A DNA stretch of 64,000 nt, from NCBI GenBank assembly GCA_036426205.1, contig CM071568.1, positions 41,418,784 to 41,482,783 of the forward strand, read 5' to 3'. The notes under the pieces were generated by a model, which saw only the letters and a program-made list of their open reading frames with translations, did not search any database and had not been told where the DNA came from. This document shows positions 10,493 to 21,518 of the stretch, in pieces; positions within the stretch are counted from its first letter, which is position 1, and the number at the start of each line of letters is the position of its first letter. The DNA comes from Ascaphus truei. Taxonomy: Eukaryota > Chordata > Amphibia > Anura > Ascaphidae. Made by a program: the position numbers and the translations under genes.

Positions 10493-10735
10493 TTTAATAA
10501 ATATCAGACAAGACGGTCCAAGGATCCAAAATGGAGCACAGCTGTGTGAACAAAACGGGGGCTAAACACCAGCAAAAACTGTTAAAAAACCTTTAATCCA
10601 TGGTAAGTGAGGGGTACAAAGAACACTCTGACGCGTTTCGGGAAACAGTCCCTTTGTCAAAGAGTAATTGTCCATTTACTCACTGAGCCCTGATATTTGG
10701 GACTAGTTCCCTTCTACTCTGTTTAATAAATATCA
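10493..10735 (-). mobile_element. Solo PLE terminal unit with 14-bp target duplication
   Basis: A 215-bp segment (10507-10721) is flanked by exact copies of TTTAATAAATATCA (10493-10506 and 10722-10735). It carries a hammerhead-like motif on the minus strand and no coding sequence, so it behaves as a solo PLE terminal repeat. Confidence 0.68.
10629..10663 (-). ncRNA. Hammerhead-ribozyme-like motif (PLE)
   Basis: On the minus strand: CTTTGACAAAGGGACTG, TTTCCCGAAACGCGTC. Stem II GGGA-CTGT-TTCCC and the GAAAC box are well formed; the first box is TTGACAA instead of CTGANGA. Confidence 0.6.
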
Positions 10736-11004
10736 CTTTTGCAACATTACTCCATACAATAAAAATAATGGAAAATTGTAATTGATAAATTAGTTAACCA
10801 ACACAAGAAACAACATCCACTGTATGTAACCCTCTCCTTTTCCCCCTAGATTTATTAATGTGTGGCTACTAGGACAGAGACCTGCGTGTACCTTTCCTGT
10901 GTGAAAAAAAAGTCTAGTCAGCAAGCAAGGGACCAGGCTGGGGTCAGACAGCGCAGACTGAGAGACATATCTTTTGGATATCAATACTATAAATATAATG
11001 TGAT

Positions 11005-11036
11005 ATAGTGTGTGTGTATATATATATATATATATA
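11005..11036. repeat. (TG)n(TA)n microsatellite
   Basis: Alternating TG then TA dinucleotides immediately left of the solo LTR; the LTR apparently inserted into it. Confidence 0.85.
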
Positions 11037-11870
11037 TGTAACGGTATTTCTGTACCGGCCTGACCCACCCAATCTCACATTGGCCCCTGTGGTCTAACCG
11101 GTCCCCATTACAGTGTGGTAGTGTCTGGTGGTGCACCTCTTGGCAACAGGACTCCTGAGTCTCCCGCATGATGGTGTATGGGGAGGACCCGTCCAGACAG
11201 GCAGCTGAGGTAGTGTGCTGAGTCTCACCTAGTTCCAGTGCAGCGCCTCCACCTCATCAGGGTCCCTGCGTCCGCAAGGGGATGATCCTGTTGAGGAACT
11301 CCTCCGTGGTGCTCCCCTCTGTACTTTCACTCCACACATGTACACGAGAGGGTTTGTGAATGAGAACATCTTTATTGGTTGATGTGGGCTAGCTGCCCCT
11401 CGCAGTATATTCCTAGCCACTCATTCTGCAGTAAGTGCCTCCCTTTAAAAGGTGTATCTCTCCTTAGATAGGGATTCCCTATCCCCGCAGGGATCACTGC
11501 CCTGTGCCAGGTCCCTGGACACAGCTTCCTCTCAGTTACTATAACATAACTAGAACTCCTATTAACTCAGACTAGTGCTTGAACTTGAACTTCTTCCAGA
11601 CTGGATGCAGATCTCTGGCAGAACTCTGGCAGAACTCTGGCAGAACTAACTTTAGACTCAGTGCTGTGCCTTATGTATACTCTGGAAGCTGACACACCTC
11701 TGACATCACTAACCATGGAGTCAGAGCATGTGACTACTCCCATCCATACACAGGGCACCCCACCAGGGTGTGAGGGCAAACCTCCATAATTACTGCTGGC
11801 ATGCCCACAACTTACCAGGCCTTACTGTCAGCAGGAGAGATGACTGTAGCCATTTTACATGTCCGCTACA
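11037..11870 (-). mobile_element. Solo LTR, Ty3/gypsy type, 834 bp
   Basis: On the minus strand it begins TGTAGCGG and ends CCGTTACA, standard LTR termini, and is flanked by TATATA on both sides (11031-11036, 11871-11876); the flank is low complexity, so the duplication is weak. It contains GTGGAGGCGCTGCAC, shared with the LTRs at 14.2, 30.3 and 47.0 kb, so all four belong to one LTR superfamily. There are no internal genes. Confidence 0.75.
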
Positions 11871-11876
11871 TATATA

Positions 11877-12666
11877 ACACAGTGATTACAAAGAGGAGCC
11901 CTCAAACTTGGAGGTCCACACACAATACCCATGACAATTGTATGCACAATTGTCCCTCAGTGTCTCTTACTCAGTCCAGGTGGCCCAGATGTTAACAAGT
12001 GGACCACTGCTGGTGCTGGCACAGCGTTGGAGCTCATGTGAAATATAGGTGCAGGCCCGGTACTTTGAAAATAATGGTAGTCAATGTGTATGGTGAGAAG
12101 GACACTTAAGTGCTATAGTGCCGATCCATTGACTGTGTTTCCACTTGATATACTCACAGTTTTAGGACCCCCAGTTTACATGGGTCCCCTTTACTTGACA
12201 ATGTACTCTCCACTTGCTCGTTCCTGCTACCTCTGGTATGTGCTGCTCTGCTGGACTGGGAAGACTCTGCCACGGCACTGTATCTCTCACCAGGCTCCTC
12301 GGGACATTTCCTCTCGTCTCTCTCTCTCTGCATGCCTCCTCCCGCTCACTTGCTCCTCTCTTGCTACTGTATAACTCTCTCTTAACTTCTCCTTTCATGC
12401 AGTCATCCTTCTTGGTTATCCTATCATCGCATTCCTTTTCTTGGTTTATAGACATTGGCAGAGGGCAATGTCCATCATTATACTTATGTGTGTGCATAGG
12501 GGTATTAGTAGAATAGCTAGTGGATTTTAAACATGCATTTGATTCCCTCTTCACGAAGAAGACTTCCCTCTTCCTCTTCCATGACTTTGAAAAATATTCA
12601 TAATTAGAGAACTTACTCAACATTTCTATATACACATTTTCATCAAAGTGCATCTCTCTTTTGGTT
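11877..12666. other. Unassigned stretch
   Basis: CT-rich in places (12300-12400). ORFs on both strands lack any motif or codon signal. Nothing supported. Confidence 0.55.
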
Positions 12667-12774
12667 AAATTCTATAAACTCTGAAGCAGTTATTTGAACC
12701 ATTTAAAGCAGAAAATCCCTATATATTTCAATGGGGATTTTCAGTCAAAACCCATTGGGAGTTTTATAGAATTT
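12667..12774. repeat. Short MITE-like inverted repeat (108 bp)
   Basis: The ends AAATTCTATAAACTC and GAGTTTTATAGAATTT are reverse complements with one gap. The interior contains TTTCAATGGGGATTTTC, shared in form with the 41.1 kb repeat (TTCAATGGGAGTTTTC). Confidence 0.65.
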
Positions 12775-14183
12775 ATTGTACCCCTTTAAGGGGCTTATTG
12801 AATAAGTCCCCTGTCGCTTCCAATCTTAATGAATAAGACTCTAAGTCAATTGATTACAATCCCAAAGTAGTCTTTTTGGTAACAAAATCTATTGTGCATG
12901 ATAGTATACTTTACAGCTAGCTTTAACATTTACTCAGGATCGTAAAGGGCAACAAATGGTGATGTGTCAGCACTTATAGCAGGGGGCCTGCAAGGTACAG
13001 TAAATGCATTCAAGTATGATGACGAGAGACCCATTATTCACTAGTAGTGGGGGAATACAGCAGATTGGATTAACGTGAGAGGAAAGGCACAATTAGTTTT
13101 AGATCTGTTAAATAAGTCTTGAAAAAAATGTTGAATATAAAAAGCCAAATAAAATAACTAGAAGTCTTTAAGTAATAAGGTTCTAATGTAATTCCAGAGT
13201 TTACCAATGTACTGTTTATACTCTTTCTAAATCTCTTAACATTCCAATTAGCCTTTGCATTTTCTTAATTGATAAACTAACACAGATATCATCATACTTC
13301 TTGTTGTATATTTTTTTTCCTTTTTTTTAATCTTTCTGTTTCTCGTGATTACTCTGCTACATTTTGTTAGATTAAATGCATCCAGAGAAAAATATTAGGC
13401 TTGTTCATGCAAAAAAAAAGATAGTTGTGATATCTAAAAAAAAAAAATTCTTACTAAAAAATACAAGGTTTGGAGTGTTTCTAAAAACACCCACTCTAAT
13501 AAAATCTTCATGGGTTCAGACAAATAACAAAAATGAACAGAGGTGAAAAAGTGAGATCCTTTGAACAGTTCAATAAATCTCCTGGCACTGAAGTAATATT
13601 TATCTTTGATGTATTATCATTTTTTTTCTTTGAGGTGGGAAGGGCTTACAGTTAATAGTTCATTATCAGAGAGAATGATGCAGAAAATCCAAAATATTTA
13701 TGTTTGTCCATGGCACATGGACAAAAGACAGTTCTCAGCAAAAGGGTTTTCTGATTAAGTGATTGAAAACACTCTGGTGTATGTTAATGGCTTCTTCTGT
13801 CCAGTAGATAACATCATCTTCATCCTTATCGCTGTTCTTGAACTTATTTTAAACATTCTGCTGCACTCATGCAATTACAAACTGTGCTCTTTTGGCAATC
13901 TGTTTCCACAGAGCAACTCAAGTCATTTGTTTCCTTTATTTTTGTCAGTAGTAGGTTAGGTTTACAAATAGAGTAGGATGCAAGTTAAAGGTGAATTGGC
14001 AGCTGAAATTCTAATGTATATCTTTAGCCATGGAACTTTTATGTTACTATTACTGTAGGTGAAAATTAGAGTAGAAAAAGGAAGCATGTAAATCGTATAA
14101 TAACAAAGTTAGACGTGTAACTGTCAAAGTGTACATACAACCTGTACAATTGGCTTTACTAACATAAAATGTACGGTATTATA
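12775..14183. other. Unassigned AT-rich stretch
   Basis: No coding frame with recognisable features, only A- and T-runs (13315-13330, 13438-13450). Confidence 0.6.
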
Positions 14184-15127
14184 TGTAGCAGGTTAGACCT
14201 CTTCACCTCTATGGGGAGCTGATGCAGCTCTTCAGACTCCTATGCTGATGTGCGGCGGCCATGTTTGTGCTCCAAAAAGACTAGAGAGCGAGGATATACT
14301 TGCAGGGAACAGGATATCCTCTGGATAAAGGAAGGGCAAGGCCAAAGCTGCCTGAGACCGCGGAGGAGAAGGTTGTGTCCTGGGAGCCAGTCAGGAGGCC
14401 TAGAACCAGGCCAGAGAAAAACCTGTAGGCCCTAAGCCACCCTAGCGGAGAATTGTAGGGATGGCCATAACTCAGGGACTTGCCCATTAGTTTGATCGCC
14501 AGCAGAGCAGCGGAGCAGGAAAGTGTGTAGGGGAGGATTCCAGAAGCTTGGATGAATGACTGCATGGCTGCCAGAAGTGAGGAGAGAAGGGATATTGTTT
14601 GGAGGCCCTGCATCATGGGATCACGGATTCGGTTCCTCTATCTGATTAAGGATTCCCTGGTTGTCCAAAAGTAATCAGGAGAGTACCCACGTGAACCAAC
14701 AAACACACAAGGGAGGATAGCACTGCCCTCACAAATATATTTGGGGATTGCCTTGCCGGACATCTGTTGTTATAAGGTGCCCAAGGGATATGGTGCTTAC
14801 AGGACCCTTAGGGGTGTAATTGCTCTCTCGGAGATGAGGAAGGGATTGTATTACTCTGTGACTACACTGTATGATGTATGGGTATCTGGTGGGACCCTAC
14901 TGGTAACGCGTTATTGTTTATTACTACTGTGTGTCTGTTTATTGCTGTATATCAACATATGTTCCCGTGAGGAGTCATCCCGTCTATGCAGGTATCCCCA
15001 TGGGTGGAGGCGCTGCACCAGGCCCCAGAAGCTCACTATGAGCAGAGGCTCAGGCCTTCTGTGAGCCTGCAGGTTAGCACCATAACTCCTATGTATGCAA
15101 ATCTCCCTGGGGGGGAAGGGTGTTACA
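14184..15127 (+). mobile_element. 5' LTR of PNMA-type gypsy element (944 bp)
   Basis: Starts TGTAGCAG and ends GGTGTTACA. The 3' half contains TTCCCGTGAGGAGTCAT and GTGGAGGCGCTGCACC, which recur in the LTR at 30.3-31.2 kb. It is followed directly by a gag-like coding region in the same orientation. No 3' LTR is present because the element is cut off at 18930. Confidence 0.72.
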
Positions 15128-15184
15128 TTTGAAGGCGGTGCTGAGATTCAGTTGGGAGTGTGCAATAAATTTAGAGATATAACC

Positions 15185-15619
15185 ATGTCCTTACCATCCG
15201 GGCAGAGGGTACGCCAGTGGGCCCTGAACCACCATTTATCTCCTCACCACACTGTCGCCATCGCCCACATTCGGACCAAAACTCTATTGTATGATTTGCG
15301 CTTAGTGCTGAATCAGTTCCTGGGGTTATGTGGCACCCAGGTCCTAGACCGAGAACCGGATACTGATCCGGCATGGAGTACGGTCTTAGTCATGGCCGAC
15401 TGTGAATTACGGGAGGATGAAAGCCCTGGGGTCCTGTATCTTAATGGAGCCAGGCCTTGTATTCTTGGAAATAATAGTGTAGAGGAGCCCAGGCCCGTAC
15501 CCAGTGAAGGCGAAGTTAATCCAGAGTTAGCTAGGGGTCGTGGGCCAGATAGTCGAAGCGGCAGCCCATTGGGGGAACTGGCGCTCGCAGAAGTACTAAG
15601 CACCTGGCTGATAATCTAG
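15185..15619 (+). pseudogene. Gypsy gag N-terminal (PNMA-like) domain
   Basis: This frame starts at ATG 15185 in MSLPSGQRVRQWALNHHL and runs to TAG 15619. It matches the pattern of the PNMA-like N-terminal gag domain of vertebrate gypsy elements: short helical start, HHTVAIAHI, then a VLDRE...VLVMADCELRED segment. The rest of gag continues in other frames downstream, so the gene is broken. Gag forms the retrotransposon capsid. Confidence 0.55.
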
Positions 15620-16420
15620 CGCAGTCATCGCAGACTATCGGAAATTAAAGTCTTTCTCTGGGGTATTGTCAACACCCGCCGGGGAAGAAGAGTTTGGGGA
15701 CTGGAAAGACCATACCCTGCAAGTGCTGGGTGAATGATCTTGCTCCGAAGCTGTAAAGAGACAGCGGATAGTTGAATGCCTAAGGCCACCAGAAGCCAAT
15801 GTAGTAAGGATGTACCGTGAGCAGTATGCGGACGCCACCGTACAGGCTTTGGTCGAGGTATTAACTAAAACCTATGGTACTGAGGATACTGAAATTGAAC
15901 TCTTGACTCAATTCTATGCTATCCAACAGAAGGATGGGGAGGAAATGTCTGTTGTCTACCACTAGCATTGTGGACTCTACTTTCCAACAAAGACATTTAC
16001 CTAACCGCCATGGATGGATATCGGCTCAAACAGCTCCTGAGGGGATTGCTACCCTCTCATCGTATAGCCCTCATGCTTCGGTGCTCCCTCCCCAAAGGGG
16101 ATCCACCTAGCTTTGAGGACTTAATGAGCCGGTTGAAAGAGCATGAGACTCAAGCATGTCTTCATACCGATAAGAAATCACGGGATTCTCACAAGGGAGA
16201 GAATAAGGTAACTCCTTCCAAAAAGCCTTATAAAAAGGGGGACCCAGAGGAAAGCACTCCCAAGGCACCTCTGCGACATACCCCCAATGCGTCCTGAAGC
16301 CTGGCCCCTCAGTTCAGCATAGGCACGACCCAAGCCATTAGCTGCTTTAGATGTGGAGAAGAGGGTCATTTTGCAAGGGATTATAAGCAGTCGTCAAGTT
16401 CTAAATCTGCTGCCTTGATG
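15620..16420 (+). pseudogene. Gypsy gag capsid and zinc-knuckle region, broken
   Basis: Across several frames one reads SFSGVLSTPAGEEEFGDWKD and ATVQALVEVLTKTYGTEDTE, the PNMA/gypsy capsid pattern, then a helical C-terminal capsid part (ORF 15968-16297, MDGYRLKQLLRGLLP). The zinc knuckle at about 16343-16390 reads CFRCGEEGHFARDY: the last Cys of CX2CX4HX4C is Tyr, so metal binding is lost. Confidence 0.65.
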
Positions 16421-17265
16421 TTCGCCACTCACCTGGTGGAGCGGTCAACAGCCTCTAGGAAAAGCATCCCTATGGCTAGTCCAGAGAAGGAACGTCCTCA
16501 AGAGATCTGTAGTCGAGTGGGCCCTACCTCCTTAGTGCGGGTGCTAATCGAAGGGATCTATGCGTCCGCTTTGCTGAACACTGACTCTTAGGTAACGATA
16601 GTTTACCGGCCTTTCTATGACCTTTACTTACAACATCTGCCTCTGTAGTCGGTGGAGAAAATGATTTTATGGGGTCTCAGCAGTCAGGACTATCCCATAG
16701 ATGGAGTGATCCGAGTATGGATGGATATACCGCAGCTTAACACGAATATGACTCACCCCATGGAGGTAGAAGCACTGGTGTGTCCCGAACCTAGGGAACA
16801 CCTGAATTTTACCATCATATTGGGAACCAATGCAGATGTGGTCCAATCGCTGGCCAGGGCTTTTTTAAAGAAGCGGGAGAAATGCCTTTGTCTTCTCTGA
16901 GGATTCATCCTGGCTTCATGCCACTGGATTTCTGCCCAAGAGCTGTTTGGACTGTTCTTCAATGACAAGAAGGGGGTGACTGAGATTCCGCCAGGGGGAG
17001 TGCGGCATCTGATGGCCAAGCCCAGCTATTCTTCTGATGATGGAAGTGATTGGTACTTCTTATTGGATTGGTACTTCTCATTGGAGTCGACACATGAAGA
17101 GGATGAGAAAAGAGAATGGAAGTCTAAGTTTCCTCCTCGCTTTGCCGTGTCCATCCAGAATATTTTGCTTCACCCTGTCCAGCTTGACGTCAATCAAGAC
17201 CTGGGTAAAAAATGTCCCGCAACTGAAGTGAAACCTCTGGCTCATGTGAATGGAATGCTGCTTCA
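16421..17265 (+). pseudogene. Gypsy protease/RT-linker region, broken
   Basis: Frames at 16652-16900 and 16976-17395 carry gypsy-like text (WMDIPQLNTNMTHPMEVEAL; EIPPGGVRHLMAKP), the region between protease and RT of this element class. No intact protease D(S/T)G is visible; the likely equivalent near 16575 reads NTDS*. At least two frame changes occur. Confidence 0.5.
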
Positions 17266-18640
17266 GTGCCGGAAGTTTCTTCTGAACTACAATTCAATTT
17301 CGGAGAATCCTCCTTACCGGCAGAATGGAAGAAACGCTTCCACACTAAACTGGTTGAGCGGAAAGAAGTGTTCTCCACCAGTGAAATGGACGTGAGTTGT
17401 ATTAAAAGCACCCAACCCACCATTCGGTTGAGTGATTCCATCCCCTTCCATGAACGATCTAGGCGCATAGCTCTCAGGGACGTGGAAGATGCCCGGGATA
17501 TCCTGAAAGATATGAAGGACACCGGCATTATAGCGTAATCCCACAGTCCCTATGCATCACCCATCATGGTGGTGTGGAAGAAAAAAGGTTCTGTGTGTCT
17601 ATGTGTGGACTACTGCACCCTAAATCGCTGGACTGTCCCAGATCAATACACTCTACCCAGAATTGAGGAGATCCTTAGCCGCCTTGTCTGAAAGTGCATG
17701 GCTCAGTGTTTTGGATCTTCGGACTACCAGGTTCCCATGAGCCCCAAAGCAAGATAAAACGGCATTCATCTGTTCTCTAGGATTCTATCAGTTTACCCAG
17801 ATGCCCTAAGGCATCTGTGGAACCCCTGCCACTTTTCAACGACTGATGGAGAAGACCAACGGTGACATGAACCCAATAGAATGTCTAGTCAACTTGGATG
17901 ACACTATTGTTTTTGGGCGGATGTTGGAGGAGCATGAGGAACGTTTCCTGATGGTCCTGGACCGATTGCAGCAGGAAGGTTTGAAGTTGTCACTTGACAA
18001 GTGCAAATTCTGCCAAACCTCAGTCACTTACGTGGGCCATATTGTATCCGCGGAAGGGGTAGCGACTGACCCTATAAAGGACGAAGCTGTGCACAACTGG
18101 CCTCGCCCTGAGAACGTGGTGAAGCTCTGCTCCTTTTTAGGGTTCTGCGGCTACTACAGAAGATTTGTAGAAGGATATGCTTGTATCGCCAAAGCACTGA
18201 ATAGCTTGCTGAAGATCTACCCTGAGGATCACCGTCAGAAAGCTATATATCCCAAAATACCGTTTGGCGCAAAGTCGACTTCCACCTGCGAAGAGGCCTT
18301 CTTGAAATTGAAGAAAAGTCTCACCAAAGCCCGTGTTTTGACCTATGCCGATCAAGATCAACCGTATGTGTGGCATGTGGATGCCAGATTTGATGGACTG
18401 GGAGCGGTACTCCATCAGAAATATCCTACAGAGCTCCGGCCTGTTGCCTACGTGAGTCACAACCTGACTCTGAGCGAGAAGAATTACACGGTCCACAAAT
18501 TGGAGTATCTGGCACTGAAGTGGGCCATTGTTGATAAGCTACATGACTAACTCTATGGAGTATCCTTTGAAGTAAGGACGGACAATAATCCGCTAACATA
18601 TATCCTAACACACACCAAATTGGATGCCACTGGTTACAGG
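17266..18640 (+). pseudogene. Gypsy reverse transcriptase and RNase H, multiple stops
   Basis: The N-terminal RT pattern LPAEWKKRF, RLSDSIPFHERSRRIA and DMKDTGIIA ends at a TAA (17537). The core continues in shifted frames: SPYASPIMVVWKKKGS, TLNRWTVPDQYTLPRIEEIL. A long frame (17846-18550) has the active-site block NLDDTIVFG (normally YLDD), CKFCQTSVTYVGHIVSAEGV, FLGFCGYYRRF, and an RNase H start HVDARFDGLGAVLHQK with its first Asp. A TAA at 18548 interrupts RNase H; TDNNPLTYI follows. It is a decayed Ty3/gypsy pol without integrase. Confidence 0.85.
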
Positions 18641-18930
18641 TGGTTGGCCACCATATCAATTACAGCTTTACCTTAAAATACAAGCCTGGTCCCAAGAATA
18701 TTGGGGCCGATGCTCTGTCCAGAAGGCCCGGGTTGGACCCAGCACCTGAAGACGGAGAATGGGAAGAGATTCCTGGTCCAGGGATTCATGCCATGTGTTC
18801 CACGGCTGCCATTCTGGAAGGAAAAGTAGCCTTCTCTGAACTTCGAGTGGTGGATTCCCTGGGATATAAGTCAGAGGAACTTCAAGTTGAGTACTGTCAT
18901 CTTGAATCAATGTCCATAACTCAAGACTCT
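18641..18930 (+). pseudogene. Gypsy RNase H / connection remnant
   Basis: Contains NYSFTLKYKPGPKNIGADAL and SRRPG, the RNase H end of gypsy pol, then a divergent linker. It is truncated at 18930 by an unrelated repeat; the zinc-binding and catalytic core of integrase are missing. Confidence 0.7.
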
Positions 18931-19075
18931 GTAATACGGTGTAAAACAAGAAACAAAGAAGTCCAGAGCAACATCCAATGTGACAAAAATACACAGTGAA
19001 ATACCTATATATCTCTTGAAAAAGGGTAATTTATTTAACCCCTTGGCAAAAGCGTATAAGCCTGCGAGCCATTTT
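18931..19075 (+). repeat. Direct repeat copy 1 (flanks the antisense PLE)
   Basis: The ~145-bp segment from GTAAAACAAGAAACAAAGAA to AAAGCGTATAAGCCTGCGAG recurs at 21519-21665 with few differences. The CTTGAAAAAGGGT ... CAAAGCGTATAAG part resembles a degenerate hammerhead-bearing PLE terminus. Confidence 0.8.
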
Positions 19076-19345
19076 CAAGGCATGACCATAATATCGCAGG
19101 TCTTAACACTAACTGATTAAAATCCTTATTTACCTCTATAATTAGAGGAAGGATGGTCCTGGCATTGAACCTGTCGCAACCAGCTGCATGAAAAGAAAAC
19201 CTGCTTACTTGGACAGTGGGGAGGGGCGAGCTTTAAACCCTGGATGGGAGGAGCCACTAACTTCCAAAACAGCTGAGACCAGCTGGACAAAGTTAACAAA
19301 CACACAGATACCTAGCAAGCTCTTAGAAAGCCCCCAAAATTACCA

Positions 19346-19348
<3 letters not shown>

Positions 19349-19380
<32 letters not shown>
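19349..19380. repeat. (TA)16 microsatellite
   Basis: Uninterrupted TA dinucleotides directly at the left edge of the antisense PLE. Confidence 0.95.
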
Positions 19381-19385
<5 letters not shown>

Positions 19386-19483
19386 GAAAATAGCCGTGTT
19401 AGTCCAGTTGCGATAGTGCAGAATAAATGAGTTCTTCAGTATTAGGTGATACCTTTTTTATTGGACTAACAATTTATGTCATA

Positions 19484-19521
19484 GGACAAGCTTTCGAGAG
19501 TTATCCTCTCTTCTTCAGGTC
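19484..19521 (-). ncRNA. Hammerhead-ribozyme-like motif (PLE 3' terminus)
   Basis: On the minus strand: CCTGAAGAAG, stem II AGAGAG-GATAA-CTCTC, GAAA, then GCTTGTC. Stem II is perfectly paired and both core boxes are close to consensus (CTGAAGA for CTGATGA). This is the best-formed hammerhead candidate in the window. Confidence 0.68.
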
Positions 19522-19887
19522 AAGCAATACTGATATACAAAGGATTCAATGGCTAAAACAGTGTAGAGAGAGAAAGAAAAAACAAAAAAACAACAGATAT
19601 TTACTGTAGATAAGGTAGGGTGTTAAAAGTGTTTGAAACCAGGGGACAGTGTCAAAGAAAGGTGGGGAGGGGAAGGGATGCTGGGGGGGAGAGAAAGTGT
19701 GGATAAGAATTGAGGCAAGCAGGATAATTACAAACAATTTTGATAGGGTATGAGAAAACCCATGTCCGCATTAAGTCCTTTGGTTTTGGTGTCAAAGAGT
19801 CTTATCATTCTGAGTTCAAATGTTTTCTGTTTTTTTAAACATTCCATTGAGGATTTTGATTTTTAAATCATTTATGGAATGATCTGG

Positions 19888-20154
19888 TTATGAGAAATGA
19901 TGTCCCACAGGTGAGCAGTATTTTCCTTCTTCGTGATGGAGTATAGAGTGTCTGTGCATATTCATTCTTCCTTGTAGTTTTTGGCTGGTTTCCCCAATGT
20001 AGCAACCTTGGTCACATTTGTTGCACTGAATCATATACACTATATTCCTGGATGTGCAGCTGTATGATCCTTTAACATTGAATGTTCTATGGTTGTGACT
20101 GGCTGTGGGATCTTGCAAATATGTTTGCAGAGTTTGCAGCGTTTGTTGCTGCAC
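19888..20154 (-). pseudogene. PLE GIY-YIG endonuclease
   Basis: An 88-codon frame with a K/N-rich start and the core NIVYMIQCNKCDQGCYIGET, that is (G)IVY ... CYIGET of the GIY-YIG fold, followed by QKLQGRMNMHR with the catalytic-region Arg. In a complete PLE this domain is fused to the C-terminus of the RT; here a frame break separates it from the RT frame, and the end is short. Confidence 0.75.
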
Positions 20155-20356
20155 GGTTTTGTGCCATTATCCAGGTCTTTAAAATCGTTGTGAAGTTTTC
20201 TGCTGACTAATTTCTGTTTGAAGTTTGGTGGTTGCCGGAATGCAAGAATGGGAGGTTTGGGAAAGATTTATTTTAATGTTGCATCCTCTGTCAGCATGGG
20301 TTGCAGATCTTTGATTATTTTTCGTATACCCTCAAGGGTAGGGTTGTATGTGGTCA

Positions 20357-21106
20357 CTAGTGTATGCGTGTGGTAGGTTCTTTCTGTCTGTTTTGTAGCA
20401 GGTGTTCTCGTGGGGCTTTTAGTGCAGATGTAATAGTTTTGGCAATGGTCTTTGGTTTGTATCCCTTCTGTCTGAACGATTCGGTCAGGGTTGTGAGATG
20501 CCTGTTTCTGTCTTCAGTGTCAGAGCATATGCGGTGGTATCTTATAGCCTGGCTGTGTATGATACCTTGTTTTGTATGAGTGGGATGGAAGCTGGAGTTA
20601 TGGAGGTAACTGCATCTGTCAGTTGGTTTCTTGTATACAGATGAGTGTAGTTTGCCATCTTTCAGTGTTACTGTAGTATCTAGAAAGTTTATTAGGTTTG
20701 CCGAATAATCCATTTTGAGTTTAATTGATGAATGGAATGAGTTCAGGGACTCGTGGAATTGTTTTAGGTTTTCTTCACCCTCTGTCCATATTATAAACAG
20801 GTGATCAATGTATCTGTAGTATTTGTAGGGTTTGTGGAGGCATGTAGTTAGGAATCTTTGTTCAAGATTTGCCATGAAAAGATTGGCATATTGCGGTGCC
20901 ATCTTGGAACCCATTGCAGTCCCCATTAGTTGTAGGTACATTTCCTTGTTGAAGCTGAAGTAGTTGTGTGTGAGGATGTATTCTATCAGTTTGGTAATTA
21001 CATCAGCGCTGTATTTCTGATCCAGGGGAGATGTTGTAAGGAAATGCAGGCATGCCTCAATACCGTCCTTTTGGGGGATGTTGCTGTAAAGGGATTCTAC
21101 ATCCAT
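20357..21106 (-). pseudogene. PLE reverse transcriptase (partial)
   Basis: The 249-codon frame has PLE RT landmarks: DVESLYSNIPQKDGIEA (motif A, with catalytic Asp), MGTAMGSKMAPQYANLFM (motif B), RYIDHLFIIW (motif C) and NFLDTTVTL. Motif C reads YIDH where YIDD is expected, so the second catalytic Asp is lost. The frame begins inside the fingers-palm region, and the N-terminal third is missing. PLE RTs are related to telomerase and prime at nicked target DNA. Confidence 0.85.
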
Positions 21107-21218
21107 GGTAACTAGCAGTGTGTTGGACGGTAGTTGGTTGATGTTGTTAAGATTATTGAGAAAATTTGTGATATCTTGTAAAAGCTGTTGGTGCTTGACT
21201 AAAAGTTTGAGGATAGGC

Positions 21219-21254
21219 CCTGAGGAAGATCTCCATGTGGGACCAAAACGTCGG
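21219..21254 (+). ncRNA. Hammerhead-like motif, second PLE family
   Basis: Reads CCTGAGGAAGATCTCC, ATGT, GGGACC, AAAACGTCGG: a CTGANGA-like box, a short imperfect stem II and an AAAAC box in place of GAAAC. It lies in opposite orientation to the neighbouring PLE and differs in its stem III word (ACGTCGG), so it comes from a different PLE family. Confidence 0.45.
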
Positions 21255-21433
21255 CTTACGTGTGTCTATGTTTTGAACATAGTTTTTTTTTTTTTTGGAT
21301 TAACCCCGTGCAGTTTGCTGTCTCTTTACTGGTCCTTGGATTGGTTCGTATGCTATGTGTTTCTCTATGGGACTAGCATCTGCTTTTTTGCTTCATTACA
21401 GTGTGCTGACTGGCCTCTTGTGGATTATATATA

Positions 21434-21454
21434 TGTGTGTGCGTGCGTGCGTGC

Positions 21455-21488
<34 letters not shown>
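21434..21488. repeat. (TG)n / (TGCG)n microsatellite
   Basis: TGTG, a run of GTGC words, then an uninterrupted GT tract. Confidence 0.95.
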
Positions 21489-21489
<1 letters not shown>

Positions 21490-21518
21490 AAAAGGAGTGC
21501 TACTGAGCATGGCTAATT

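Larger units (their letters stand above)
19385..21200 (-). mobile_element. Penelope-like element (antisense), RT plus GIY-YIG
   Basis: On the minus strand the order is RT (21106-20357), linker, GIY-YIG endonuclease (20154-19888), then a 3' terminal region with a hammerhead-like motif (19521-19484). That is the standard PLE order. The 3' end carries TTAGTCC(A)AT and AATAGCCGTGTTAGTC-like words seen in many vertebrate PLE copies. The N-terminal part of the protein is missing. Confidence 0.85.

Noticed and set aside
11001..11036. CRISPR-like or regulatory repeat.
   Set aside because: Simple TG/TA microsatellite; no repeat-spacer structure anywhere in the window.
12162..12653. 163-codon minus-strand frame.
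   Set aside because: It overlaps a plus-strand frame of similar length, contains CT-rich sequence and shows no domain.
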